From Coprinus comatus (Eukaryota; Basidiomycota; Agaricomycetes; Agaricales; Agaricaceae), in NCBI GenBank assembly GCA_034638255.1, contig JAWPGT010000001.1, positions 744,001 through 808,000 on the forward strand: 64,000 nt of DNA, written 5' to 3'. Under the pieces are notes generated by a model. It saw nothing but the letters and a program-made list of their open reading frames with translations. It was not told where the DNA came from and ran no database searches. Below are positions 35,632-47,211 of the stretch, in pieces. Made by a program: the position numbers and the translations under genes. The number at the start of each line of letters is the position of its first letter. Positions within the stretch are counted from its first letter, which is position 1.

Positions 35632-36890
35632 ATGTTGCTTCCACAGTTACTTGCCGATCCTCGAGTTGGACAGCCTTTCGTGCTATTGCAGTCTACAGCT
35701 GCCCAATCTATACTTCCCGTCCTCCGTTCCCTTCTTAACCACAATACCGACTACAGCGAGGTCATTCTTTTTGCACTATTATATCCCCCGGACTCCTTGG
35801 TGCGGGACCTTCCAAGCTCCAGAGCAGAAGTACATGATTGTAGTACTAGAATCCCTGGTTATGGGGGTACTCAAGATCTTGGGGATGCTATGATGTCTGC
35901 AATAGACAAAGGTACACTGGAACAAACTTTTCTGAAACCGGAGTCTCTAAACGAATGAGTTTAGTTCCATTGAACGTGTCTTTGAATTTTGTTATCGATT
36001 CTCTAGAAGCAATATCCGACGATCTCTCTTCAATAGCAACTTATCATCTTCTCCACAAAGTCTTGCAAGTAATAAAAACTCGGCCCCGTTCGTCTGATTT
36101 TTGTGATTGACTGACACCCCCTCACCATGCTTTCGCACAGAACCATCGCGGTTGATTATACATTCAGTAAAACCAATGGAAGATATTGCTCTTCTCCTTG
36201 AAACCGATTTCTCGTCTAGCATCGTTCATTTGACCGCCCATCCAACCTGCTTGTTCCATTACCTTGCAAAAGAATACATGATATCACCACCACCTGTTAC
36301 TTCCGATGCTAAATTCTGGGGAGTCTTCATATCGCTTTGTGAACGTATTCATGAAGCCGAAGGGCTTGTTTTTGGAGTTCACGGTGAAGGAAGCGGAGGA
36401 TATAACGAGATGGTGGTTGAAATTCTTACCCGAGGTATAAGCAATCAGTTACGGAAGCGGGGTGTTGAAAGATGTTTGGAAGGATGGAGCAGTATGAAGA
36501 ATGGTGCTTGCTCTCTGCACGAATTACAATCACTGAGGTCCTTTTTTGTGGAGAAACAAAAAAGCGAGGCAAGTTAAAAGAGCTCCTTCCAACCCAGTAA
36601 GAATATATCTGATCGATCTGATTTTCAGGTTGTCTTTGATCCAACGCAGAATTTATCTTTCAATCTCAGTCTGAACGTTTCCCAACAGGAAGCACGGGCC
36701 AAGGTACCTCTACCGTATGCTCATGAAGGTGGGGTCGTCAATATATTTTTATTTTCAATTCTAGTATAACGCTGATCGCGAAGACAACATAGGCCGACCG
36801 AATACCTTTAATGCAGGCACTATCTATTATGATCCTGATTCGGCGGACGATATCGACGACGACGATCCAGATGAGGATTTGGACATTTGA
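35632..36890 (+). CDS. ELP5: Elongator complex subunit Elp5
   Basis: Exons 35632-35911, 35965-36087, 36141-36568, 36629-36728 and 36793-36890 give 342 aa. The family pattern is LLADPRVGQPFVLLQST, then ILFALLYPPDSLV, RIPGYGG, VIDSLEAISDDL, the core KPMEDIALLLETDF and the C-terminal VPLPYAHEG followed by IYYDPDSADDIDDDDPDEDLDI. Elp4-Elp5-Elp6 form the RecA-like ring of Elongator, needed for tRNA wobble-uridine modification. The third intron (36569-36628) has a GC donor; GT alternatives give a wrong frame. The start at 35632 keeps the first conserved block; an in-frame upstream ATG at 35587 is less likely. Confidence 0.88.
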
Positions 36891-37197
36891 GAATGGAAAT
36901 TATTGACGAGGTCATTCGGACTGGAAAGTAAGGCCTGTCAGGAGATGGAACGGTGGCCAGTGCTTGTACTCTTAGTTCCATCTGGGACTTTCGCCTGGCA
37001 TGAAATGGAATCTATTCTCCCTTTTCCTTCTATTCCTGTCATTGTCATGCTGTTATTCCCATGAGAGCTTTTGTGTACCTTGTTGTAAGGGTGTTGTAGG
37101 AACTGGATGATAGGTGGTCCTGGGCGAGCTGTACTGATACCGTCCCCGGACATGTAAGGCAGTTCCTGCAAGGATGGTTATCATTCAATTTCAAAAA
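36891..37197. other. Convergent region ELP5 / unknown gene
   Basis: Holds both 3' UTRs. No additional gene is supported. Confidence 0.4.
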
Positions 37198-38478
37198 TTA
37201 TTGTTTGGAGAAACCTACAGATCTTGGAAAGCGACAGTGTTGTGCTTTTTCCACGACAACGGATTTAGAATTATCCCGGAATGACGCCTGGTGCTTAGGA
37301 TCTACTCTGGCCGATAAGTCAAGCAACACATGCTTGATCTTATGTCGTAATTTTTTGAGAATATGATGTATTTTCAATTTTTGTCGGGTTCGGGTCTGAG
37401 AGTTGAATGCATTGTCACTTGAGATTCCGCTCATTGACAGAGACAACCCGTAGCGGTATGGAAACTCGGATCCAGTCAGCTCAAGTTTTTCTGATATGTC
37501 TTGAGTTCCAAAGACAGTATTCAGAACGTCGTTTGCATAATTCATGGCACTTGTTTCTTGTTGAAGATGATTGTTTTGGTATTCATGAATTTCGTTGTTT
37601 GAGGTGAAGGCGGGAAGAGTTGCATTAGTAGCTACGGCTTTCAAACCCACCGGTGGAAAGTTGGAGGGACAACAGGTAGATAATGTACCTTTCCCAGAGG
37701 AATCAGGGTCATCGCAGAAAATAGAGGTAGGTGACAGAAAGAGAGTCCAAGAATTTCGACCGTCTGGTTGGGGGAGTCGCAGGGGTTCCGCATTAGGTTC
37801 TTGCAGTTTATTCGAATTGCTCTCTATCCCTGGGAGTAACTCCATGCAACTAGAAGACGTTGTGTCTGGACCACTATGTCGCATAGGCATTGTGAATGTT
37901 TCAAAGAAGCTTTCACCACGACAAACTTGAGTCGTCATGTGGCATTTCTGAATACGATGTGTTGTCTGAGCCTGTTCTTCCAGAGATGCCATGGAAGAGA
38001 GATCAGCAGTTTCGGGAGGAGAGAAGAGTAGTTGGTCAGGTGAATCTGTCGACTCCCGTACAGAACAATCGACACTGAAGAGGTTTCTTACCCTAGATGA
38101 CTTGTGACTAGTACTGTTTGAATCTGGAAATTCAAATTGTGGTAAGGAAGAAGTGTCAGGGGAGGAAGTATATGCGCTAGAGAAAGATGTATTCTGCGAG
38201 GTGTCAATGTTAACATGCGGATCTGAGGACCATATACACACCATGGTCTCGATTTTGGAGTCAGAGCCTATGCAAGCCACACTAGTTATTGTATTATCAG
38301 ATTTCGAGGAGTTCTGGAAAATATGCGTGGCTGGGCCGCTATAATTCTGGTCTAGAGTGCGCCAATTGGTGCGCATGGAGTCTGAAATAGTTGGATGTCC
38401 CTGATGAGTTTTTGGGCTTGATTTTGTGGGCCATGCTCCTGGTACAAGGCGGGAAGGAGTTCGCGGCGAAGAGACCAT
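37198..38478 (-). CDS. Unknown Ser-rich disordered protein
   Basis: A single uninterrupted frame of 426 codons from ATG 38478 (MVSSPRTPSRLVPGAWPTK) to the stop at 37198. An upstream in-frame ATG at 38559 is possible. Composition is Ser/Thr/Pro-rich with little predicted fold, apart from a basic helix near the C-terminus (TRQKLKIHHILKKLRHKIKHVLLDL). No known domain is recognised. Lack of introns over 1.28 kb is unusual next to its neighbours, but the long frame is unlikely to be chance. Confidence 0.6.
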   Translation of the reverse strand: MVSSPRTPSRLVPGAWPTKSSPKTHQGHPTISDSMRTNWRTLDQNYSGPATHIFQNSSKSDNTITSVACIGSDSKIETMVCIWSSDPHVNIDTSQNTSFSSAYTSSPDTSSLPQFEFPDSNSTSHKSSRVRNLFSVDCSVRESTDSPDQLLFSPPETADLSSMASLEEQAQTTHRIQKCHMTTQVCRGESFFETFTMPMRHSGPDTTSSSCMELLPGIESNSNKLQEPNAEPLRLPQPDGRNSWTLFLSPTSIFCDDPDSSGKGTLSTCCPSNFPPVGLKAVATNATLPAFTSNNEIHEYQNNHLQQETSAMNYANDVLNTVFGTQDISEKLELTGSEFPYRYGLSLSMSGISSDNAFNSQTRTRQKLKIHHILKKLRHKIKHVLLDLSARVDPKHQASFRDNSKSVVVEKAQHCRFPRSVGFSKQ

Positions 38479-38612
38479 GATGGATGTGGTCAGGTAAAAG
38501 TTGCAATACTTATTCCTGTGCGTTAATATATCTCGCGATTTGCCGAAAGTCGAGCGCATAATTAAATTATGAGCACATCTAATATCCGAACCTAGAAGGA
38601 TACATATCGTTT

Positions 38613-40125
38613 TTACAGGTTACCTCTAACAGCAGCGTCAACGCTCTGAGCAAAGTATTCAACATTCTTACTGTTCAACCCGGCCATAGAGATACGACCA
38701 TTGGAAGTCATGTAGACGTGAGCCTTCTCGGCAAGAACCTTAGTCTGAGGTGCGGTCAACCCGGTGAAACTAGAAAGATTAAATTAATATTGCATGTTTT
38801 GCTTATTGGATAATTTCTCACCTGAACATGCCGATTTGACTTTTGATGTGACCCCACTCTCCTGGTGTCTTTAGGTCATGGGTGAGGACATTGTAGAGCT
38901 TCTCGCGCATACTGATAATCCTATCAGCCATGCCCTTCACTTCGCCAGTCCATTGATTGTAGAGGGCCTCATTGCCGAGAATAGCGCTGGCGATACGAGC
39001 ACCGTGCGATGGAGGGTTAGAGTACATGGGTCGGATGATGATCTTGAGCTGACTGTCAACGCGAGCCTGTTCTTCAGGATCAGCAGTAGTTAAAGAAAAT
39101 GCGCCAACACGCTCTCCGTAAAGACCCATATTTTTGGCGAAGGATTGCGCAACAGCAACTTGATGACCCCCCTGAACAAACATGCGTACTGCGTATGCAT
39201 CTCGGTCAGTCGAGCCGGAAGCAAACCCTTGATAAGCCATGTCGAAGAAGGGGAACAGCTTCTTCTCCTTGACAATGTCGGAGATAGTACGCCATTGCTC
39301 CTGAGTGGGGTCAATGCCGGTCGGGTTGTGTGCACAAGCGTGTAGAAGGACAATAGAGCCTTCGGGTGCAGCCTTGTTGTGTGTTAAAGATTAAACGAAG
39401 GGAAATAATGCGGGAACTGACCTGGAGATCAGCCTTGAGGCCTTCGAAATCGAGCCCAACAGTGCTCTTGTCGAAGTAGCGGTAGTACTGTACTTGGAGG
39501 CCGGCATCTTGGAACAGGGGGATATGGTTACCCCAAGTAGGTGAGGGGACATAAATAGAGTTGGCATGGGGGTAGTGACGAGCAAGGAAAGCACCACCGA
39601 TGCGGAGGGCACCGGTACCAGAAATGGACTGAGTGACAGAAATCTAGAGAGATTCTGAGCGCTGGTTCAAAAGATAAATGGGACATGGACTTACAGCACC
39701 CTGATTGAGGGGGACGCTCTCAGCCCCGTATGCAAGGCGAGCTGCACGTTGAGTGAATTCTGGAAGGCCTGTGATAGGAAGATACTCCTTGTCGATGTTG
39801 GAAAGGTTGAGGGCCTCTTCAGCCTGTATCTGGTTAATACAATCATATGATAGATGTTGTGGGACAGACCTTCTTCACTGCGCCTAGGATGTAAGGCTTG
39901 CCACTCTCATCGCGGTAGGCACCAACACCGAGGTTGATCTTGCGGGGTCGGTGTCACGTTTGAACGCCTCGGAAACACCTACAGGAAGTCAGCATATGAG
40001 TAAGGAGAGATGTGAGGGGACATACCCAGAATTGGGTCAGGGGGGCCTGCAGGAACAGCAGCCCAGACAGACAGGGATCGAAGGGTGTTGCAGTTGAGAC
40101 CAGCGATGGCACGACGAGCAAGCAT
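38613..40125 (-). CDS. AAT1: Aspartate aminotransferase, mitochondrial type (one-base frame break)
   Basis: The ATG at 40125 starts a basic leader ([11 protein letters not shown]). After intron 40025-39979 the conserved PLP fold-type I sequence follows: [54 protein letters not shown], the Schiff-base Lys block [18 protein letters not shown] and [14 protein letters not shown], ending [16 protein letters not shown]. It interconverts aspartate/2-oxoglutarate and oxaloacetate/glutamate in the malate-aspartate shuttle. Between FKRDTDP and KINLG one base is missing at 39941-39942, so the frame changes with no splice site to explain it. A sequencing or assembly error is most likely; a true null allele is possible. 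It diverges from aspartyl-tRNA synthetase by 193 bp. Confidence 0.9.
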
Positions 40126-40318
40126 GGTTGGTATAGGCCAGGTATAGACCAAGCAGACAAAAGTTTAAAGATATATATACACGGCCACTCTCCTTGCCGA
40201 CGGCGCTACTGCGGCGATCCCTCCGTTCGGCGGTTCCTTCCGAAGTGAGCGTGGGAACATCACAAACACATTGATCACAGATTCAGATAATCAAACGACG
40301 TCAGTCACTCATTAGTCT
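40126..40318. promoter_or_regulatory. 193-bp bidirectional promoter AAT1 / DPS1
   Basis: Start codons of the aminotransferase (minus) and the aspartyl-tRNA synthetase (plus) are 193 bp apart. A TATATATA string lies at 40171-40178, close to the aminotransferase side. Shared regulation is inference. Confidence 0.5.
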
Positions 40319-42292
40319 ATGGCTGAGCAACAGCAACCCGTAGAGTGAGCATCCACCATTTGCTACCCATACACCGCATAACACCGTTCCAAAGAATCGA
40401 CCCTGCCAAGGGTCCATCCAAGAGCGAGCTCAAGAAACAGGCAAAGGCGGCAGAAAAACTGAAGAAAGCCGCAGAGAAAGCCGCCAAGCAGGAAGAAATC
40501 GCCCAACAAAAGGCTGCTGCAGAGCCTGTATGCACATTATGCCTTGGTCCAAAGCTAGCTCTCTGATCGCTCTATAGGACTACGCTGTCAACTTCTATGG
40601 CGTTTTGCCTCTGAATCAATCCCAGTCTCGTCCACGTCGTGAAAGGGTAGAGATCACCTCTCTCTCCGACCGTGATGGCGAAACCGTCCTCTTCCGCGCT
40701 CGTGTCCAGACTTCCCGTGCACAGGGAAATAAGATGGTGTTTCTCAACCTCCGTCAACGCACCGATACAGTCCAGTCATTGGCTGTCGTCGCACCAGATA
40801 CAATTTCAAAGCAAATGGTCAAATGGATTGCTAGTTTAGCGGACGAGAGCATTGTTCTTGTGGAAGGTGTTGTGCGCAAATCACCCGAGCCCATCAAGAG
40901 TGCCAGTGTCAGTGATGTTGAAGTTCATCTTACAAAGGTGAGTGCCACCACATGGCCTAGGTGGCCCCCGTGTCGCTGATTGAAGATAACCATAATAGGT
41001 TCACCTTATTTCTGGGGTTGACGGACGTCTACCATTTTCACTAGAAGATGCCTCCCGCCCCGACGTTGATACGAAAGAAGATGATATGCAATACAATAGG
41101 GTGTTGTTGGACACTCGCCTTAACAACCGCGTTGTTGACCTTCGCGTAAGTTACCTTTCTGCACGGTCCACTTCAGTGCTGATTGTCCCAGACCCAAACC
41201 AATCAAGCCATCTTCAAACTTCAAGCAGCCATTGGGGATTTATTTCGGGAATATCTTCATGCCCAACGGTTTATTGAGATTCACAGTCCCAAACTTCAAG
41301 GTGCTGCAACGGAATCTGGAGCCTCAGTCTTCAAAGTTGGCTACTTCAAAGGTAAGTTTTACGTTCGTTGTATTCTTATCGATTGCTGTTTCTGAAGACA
41401 TCTAGGCGATGCATTTCTCGCTCAATCACCGCAGCTTGCAAAGCAAATGGCAATTGCCGCTGATTTCGAACGCGTATACGAGATTGGTCCTGTATTCCGT
41501 GCCGAAGATTCAAATACGCATCGCCACATGACAGAATTCATTGGCCTCGATCTGGAGATGGCGATTGAAGAACATTACCACGAAGTAATGGAACTTCTTG
41601 ACGGCCTCTTCTTGTATATATTCCGAGGGCTGCGAGATAGATATAAGGAGGAGATAGAGGTCGTCCGCCAACAATTCCCAGCGGAAGAGTTCAAATGGAG
41701 AGAAGGTCCAGAAGGCACTCTCAGATTGACTTTCAGGGAAGCGGTAGACCTCCTAGTCCAAAGCGGCGTTCCAAGAGAGAGTTTGGACGATATCAAGTGA
41801 GAATTTAACTAAACATAAGAGGCAAATACTTACTGGTAATTAGTACTGAAAACGAAAAGAAGTTGGGTAGAATCGTAAGGGAGAAGTATGATACTGACTA
41901 TTTCATTATCGACAAATTCCCTATGGAGTTGCGCCCTTTCTACACTATGCCCGATCCAGAGGACCCTGTACGTACACCACCATCTAAATATCAACTTTCA
42001 CTTACAATTATCATAGACGGTGTCCAACTCTTATGATTTCTTCATGCGCGGAGAAGAGATTCTCTCTGGAGCGCAACGTATTCACGACCCCCATGTTCTT
42101 TCTGAGAAGATGCTCAGCAAAGGTGTCGATCCGGAATCAATGAAAGATTATGTCAATGCCTTCCGTATGGGCTGCCCACCTCACGGAGGAGGTGGAATTG
42201 GGTTGGAACGTGTCCTGATGCTCTTCTTGAAGCTCAACAACATCCGACGAGCCTCTTTGTTCCCCAGAGACCCTAAGCGACTGGGGCCTTGA
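40319..42292 (+). CDS. DPS1: Aspartyl-tRNA synthetase, cytosolic
   Basis: The ATG at 40319 gives MAEQQQPVE, joined after the first intron to a Lys/Ala-rich appended helix ([18 protein letters not shown]) as in fungal cytosolic enzymes. The OB-fold anticodon-binding domain ([32 protein letters not shown]) is followed by the class II core: motif 1 region ([17 protein letters not shown]), [10 protein letters not shown], motif 2 ([15 protein letters not shown]) and motif 3 ([14 protein letters not shown]). It ends [10 protein letters not shown]. The enzyme charges tRNA-Asp. At least six introns, all with GT donors. Confidence 0.97.
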
Positions 42293-42614
42293 GCTGTTTA
42301 AATCAAAATGTCGATCTTGTACGTAGATGATATACAATGTGTTTGTCCTTCACTCCACACTGGTCCAGAAGCATGATGTATCAACACCTTCCGAAAGGAA
42401 GAAAGACTACGGAAGCTCAAGCACTCACATTTGGCTGACATGATAACCATCACCAGCCGTCATGGAATTACCACTTATTTAGGTTAGCTTGAAATACGAT
42501 GATACTAATGGTCACTCTAAGTTACTAAATGTACAAAAGGGAGAGGGTCGGTTTCAGTCTAGTTCCTTTGTCCACCGTTCCTCCTTTTTTTACCCTCCAC
42601 TACCGCCAACGCTA
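42293..42614. other. Intergenic region DPS1 / membrane protein
   Basis: Contains the DPS1 3' UTR and the promoter of the next gene. An in-frame upstream extension to 42489 exists but starts outside any conserved context. Nothing else seen. Confidence 0.4.
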
Positions 42615-43318
42615 ATGTATCTCAGCAGGAGAGACGACAGTGACAGTTGTCCTACGGGGGTTGTTAACTGCACGCCTGCTTTTGCCATTATTGGGCAAGA
42701 CCCCTCACAGAAAGAAAATGATGCCTTCGGCCCATCAGACTACGGGCGACCGGGGCCACATCGATTCATAGGCATTGGAATGGTAGCGGGGATGATCTTT
42801 CTGGCGTTAATTCTGTACTTGAGTTTCGGGAAGTGGCCAAGGAAACAGTGGGCTCGGTGTCTAAGGCGCCCAAAAGTTGTAGAGGGGGGCGGGGATGGAG
42901 GAAAGATGAGTCGGAAGGAAGCTGTAGCCGTTAGACTGAAGGTTTCAACATCATCGTCCTCCTCGGAAATCAAGCCACACCGGTATGGTACTAGTCCTCC
43001 CACCCATCCTATACCCGCAGAGCTGGTGTCAAATTCACGAAAAACTAGAAGCTCAAAACACAAAAGTGGGGCTGGTGTTCCATCATATACAGAAGATAGC
43101 ATGGTGCAAATTAAGAAGGATTTGGACGGAGAGCGAACAGTATGGGAAGCCGAGCTAAATCGTGGAGTCCGTTACGAGGTGCGTTGTTTCATTGGTCTAT
43201 TTTTAGGTTCCCGCCTCGATCGGTTTTGATTCTATAGGTTAGGGCACCCAAGGATGACCAGACAGACGAACGGCTCCGGGTCCATATACAAAAACCATGC
43301 CTGACATACCAGCCGTGA
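42615..43318 (+). CDS. Unknown single-pass membrane protein
   Basis: Exon 1 runs from ATG 42615 to 43178 and exon 2 from 43238 to 43318 (TGA), 214 aa. The N-terminal 50 residues contain four cysteine/threonine-rich positions (DSCPTGVVNCTP) and are followed by one hydrophobic segment (FIGIGMVAGMIFLALILYL) with basic residues on the far side (KWPRKQWARCLRR). This predicts an N-out, C-in topology. The cytosolic part is Ser/Lys-rich. No domain is recognised. An alternative acceptor at 43205 would change the last residues. Confidence 0.6.
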
Positions 43319-43724
43319 ATATATACATTGAACTTGGACTTTGGTACCCATACTTATACCCTAACCTACTTTTGAGAGGGAATATCACAATGTATTTTTA
43401 CTCTAAACCTGACTAACACCTCGGAAGATTACCTTTGCGACGCTGAACGCAGCATCTATCCTAAGCTCTGAACTCTGATCCTGCTCAACCGTGACATAGA
43501 TCCAATAGGTGTAGGATATTAAATACCGTCCAAACCATAAACATGGTGGCTGAGTGTATTATTAACAAACAAGTTCGCCGAGCACAACCAATGAAATGAA
43601 TGAGATTTTGTAGTGATACTACAGAGAATAGGTCCCATTAGCCATGGGCCCATGTTTTATAGCAAATAAATATTTACAAACCAAATGATATCTTATGTGT
43701 ACAATACAGATGGTAAACCAGTGG
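43319..43724. other. Convergent 3' intergenic region
   Basis: Both neighbouring genes end here. No supported feature. Confidence 0.4.
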
Positions 43725-45648
43725 TCATCTTCTTCGTGATCTCCTTCTATCCGAGGGACGTGATGATTGTCCAATCGCAGTAGCTGGAATGCTATTACCT
43801 TCAAGGGCTGCGGTAATAACATCAGCTGGCAGATCTAACTGCACACCTTCTGAATACATATAGGCATCTAGAGGAGAATATGCAGGAGGATCTCGTCTGG
43901 AGAGGCCAACGTTACTTTGCAAAACCTGTTGTTCATTCTCGTTTGAAGAATGGTTACTGGCAGAGCTGCTGGTGCGGCGATGAGAACTTGAACCTGACAG
44001 TGCACGAAGATGTATATCTCGCTGGTCAGGTGTTGGCGGATCGGGATTTGGACTCATCGGTGAATCGGGGGGAGGATGAAGGGTTACTGTCATTTCTGAC
44101 CCTAGTTGAGACAACGAGGTTGCTGCATGAGTGAGGGAAAGACGATGAGGGCGAAGCGGGACGAAGGGGTTACGCGCACCTGCGTTTGGGGAGAGTGAAC
44201 GGGTGGAGGTGGCTGGAGAGGATGCATTAGAATTATGACGATCGTCAGATTGATTCAACAATGGAGTCTCCGGAGAGTCAGGCGGGGGTTGATCTGCATA
44301 ACTTTCAGTGTTGGCTGAGGACTGGGACCGTTCATCTTCTGCTTCTTCATCTATAGGAGTGATGGGTGGTGGAGGGGTCATTGGATGGTCTGCTAATGGT
44401 GATGGTCGGAGGGGAGATGATGCAGTCGCAACTGACGGGCGTGATCTGCGTGAGCGATGCGATCTTGGTGTGGGGGAAGATGCACTGGGAGTACTGGGAG
44501 GAGTGCGTTCGGCATTGGGACGGATACGCCCGCCGACATCGAGTAATATGCTACCGCGCTCGCTTCCATAAGCCGGTGGGGGGGCAAGAGTGCCAACACT
44601 GGGTGCCAAGCCCCATTTCTTGACGTTGGCTTCAATGAAGACGAATCCGGCCTGTCCCAGATTGACATGAACGCTGCAAGGGCCGTCGGCCCAACGGTAG
44701 GGAAGAGATTCCACCTGGTGAGGCCGACGAAAGCGTCATCCATCTTGCGACCATTCCTTGTGAAGAAGACCGAGCCAGTGCGTGGTCTGTACCCAACCCC
44801 GAGTACATCACCTTCCTTCAAACGAGGACCAAAGGATGAGGAGGTGAAAGGGTAGTTGTGTGACTTGTCGCCATTGGAATGATAGGCAATTGAGTATCTG
44901 TTGTGGCCTGGAAGGCGGAAGGGGGGATAAGGTTTGGTGGCTAGTCCAACAGAGACGGTTGTAGACTCTGGGAGATCAAACATTTTGACTTCCCAGTAAT
45001 AGACTTCATTAAGCTTTGGTAGAGGAAGGTTAGATTGGACACACGAAGAGGAAGCGGGGTCTGGCAGAAAGGTAATTTCTGTGCGTGCATGGACAAGCAG
45101 TGAGTTTACGGTCTCGTAGTCTGGCTCGAAGCACCAGGCCGATACCCCCTTCTCCTGGATGGAGAGAAACTGGGAAAGGGTAATGTCTGTGGGAAGAGAA
45201 TTGGGGGGATATTGAAGTTGATATTCTATCGGACTATGAGCGATAGGGACGGGGGTGTCGCGCAGGAGGACTGACCTTTAGCTCTGTTGTATGCTCTGCG
45301 GTCGTTTTCATCCGCGCCCTCGAGCCACCTTGACTCTATGGTTTCAAAGCCACCATCGCCTTCTATGAGTTCTTCACGGCTCATATCCACCGGGCCATCG
45401 TTGTCGCTGAGGATAATGCCCCTGCGCTTGCGGATAAGGAGGACACATACCAGGAAGACGAGAAGAAGGAAGAGAAATGTAGAGAGGACGATGAGGAGGG
45501 GGAGTAGTACAAGGAGAGCGTCTGGCTGGTGGGGAGTGTCTGGAGGATGGTAGTTGTATGGAAGAGTCGAGGGCGGTGGTGAGGAGAGGGGTTGGTTGTT
45601 GAGGATGTGTTGTGGGGGGATGGGACGCTGTGGATGTGCAGTAGCCAT
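43725..45648 (-). CDS. SSH4: Ssh4/Ear1-type SPRY-domain adaptor (one-base frame break)
   Basis: Exon 1 is 45648-45276 and exon 2 is 45225-43725. After a Pro-rich N-terminus comes one long hydrophobic segment (LLVLLPLLIVLSTFLFLLLV), then the family blocks EYQLQYPPNSLPTDITLSQF, SIQEKGVSAWCFEPDYE, the SPRY domain (EVYYWEVKMFDLPES, SVGLATKPYPPFRLPG, GVGYRPRTGSVFFTRNG) and VNLGQAGFVFIEANVKKWG. A long Ser/Pro tail follows. In yeast, Ssh4 and Ear1 recruit the ubiquitin ligase Rsp5 to cargo at endosome or vacuole. Exon 2 is 1,501 nt where 1,502 is needed: after FPTVG one G is missing in the run at 44690-44692. Sequencing error is likely. Confidence 0.88.
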
Positions 45649-45774
45649 GGCTGGCCGGTGAGGAGAAGGCTTGCAACGCACTCATCATCACTGCTCCCGG
45701 CATCCCGGCCGAGGACCTGCCTTTTCTGGCGGAGAGACCGGCGATAAGAGTTGGTGACTCTCTCGTCCTCCCCA
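45649..45774. promoter_or_regulatory. 126-bp bidirectional promoter SSH4 / SNF4
   Basis: Divergent ATGs lie 126 bp apart. No clear TATA element. Both promoters must overlap. Confidence 0.45.
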
Positions 45775-47211
45775 ATGGCGACGCTCTCACCGTCCGTGTC
45801 TCCAAAGAACGTTAGGCGCAAGCAATCCACTCGCCGTCGCGCTGGATCCCAGGCCTTCAATCCCGCACAGGACTTCCACGACCTTGGCGTCAATGCCATC
45901 CGCTCCTTCCTCAGGGGCCACACCTGCTACGACGCTTTCCCAGTCAGCTTCAGGCTCATCGTCCTCGACACAAGGCTCAACGTCCGCAAAGCCCTCCAGT
46001 GTCTTCTTCTTAACGGTGTGTACTGTCTCTTGCCCAACTCTCCCGCTCATCAACCCCAGGCGTCGTCTCGGCACCACTATGGAACAGCGAAAAGTCTAGA
46101 TTTGCCGGGATGCTCACCGTCCTCGATATCATCCATCTCATCCAATACTACTATGGCACTGCAGACTTCGAGAAAGCTGCAATAGAGGTAGAAACTTTCC
46201 GCCTCGAGTCCCTTCGCGGTTCGTCTTCCCCCAAATGGCTTTAACAAGACACTCACCTCGTCCAGAGATCGAAAGGGATTTGGGTGTTCCGCCGCCACCA
46301 CTTACTCGCGAGCATCCCTCTAGCTCCCTCTTCGATGCTGCAAAACTCATCATCCAAACCCATGCACGCCGCTTGCCACTCCTTGACAACGACACTGAAA
46401 CCGGCCACGAAGTCATTATTTCAGTCCTGACACAATACCGCTTGCTCAAGTTCATTTCTATCAATGTATGTTCCTTCAGTTCTTGCCTGGTCATATCTCA
46501 TATCTCAGCTAGTGTCATAAAGAAATTCAGCAGCTGCACCTCCCGCTTCGAAGGCTCAAGATCGGCACCTATGTGACTCCACCTCCGCCAGACGTCGACC
46601 CTACTCCTTACTATCCCCTTGCCACAGCTAGCATGGATACGTCTGTGTTCGATGTTGTCCATATGTTCTCTGAGCGATCCATCTCTGCCGTTCCCATTAT
46701 TGACGAAGAGGGTGTCGTCGTTAATCTTTATGAAACCGTTGATGTCATTGTAAGTCCTGATCCGCTATTGATTGACATTCCACCCACAAGATCTATAGAC
46801 CCTCGTCCGTCTGGGAGCTTATCAATCGCTCGATCTCAAAATTAGGGAGGCTCTCACACAACGTGCCTCTGATTTCCCTGGTGTAGTTATTTGTACCGCA
46901 TCGGATTCCCTTGGGACATTTCTTCAACTTATCAAGAAGCGTCGTGTCCATCGCTTGGTAGTCGTAGAAGGAGAGGTAATCTCCACCACGTTCATAATAC
47001 CTTTGGCTTGTTACTCACTTCCGCTGTTTAGGAAGAGGAGAAACGAGGCGGCAAGAAGGGCCGGTTATTAGGCATAATTACGCTCAGCGACGTCCTACGC
47101 TACATTGTTGGACAACCAGAACCCACGGCCGAAGAAAAGGAGAAAGAAAAGGCCAAAATATCTGCACCGTCTGCACCGGCAGAACCATCCTCATCTTCGA
47201 CGCCGTCATGA
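45775..47211 (+). CDS. SNF4: AMPK/SNF1 complex gamma subunit
   Basis: The ATG at 45775 begins MATLSPSVSPKNVRRKQ; the first conserved block is ALQCLLLN joined to GVVSAPLWNSEKSRFAGMLT. Four CBS repeats follow, with RREIERDLGV absent of gaps, the ARRLPLLDND block, LRRLKIGTYVTP, MFSERSISAVPIIDEEGVVV and GTFLQLIKKRRVHRLVVV, then LLGIITLSDVLRYIVG. The C-terminal tail is Glu/Ser-rich. Gamma subunits bind adenine nucleotides and control the SNF1 kinase in glucose response. The codon ahead of 45775 that would extend the frame is TTG, so ATG 45775 is preferred. Confidence 0.93.
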
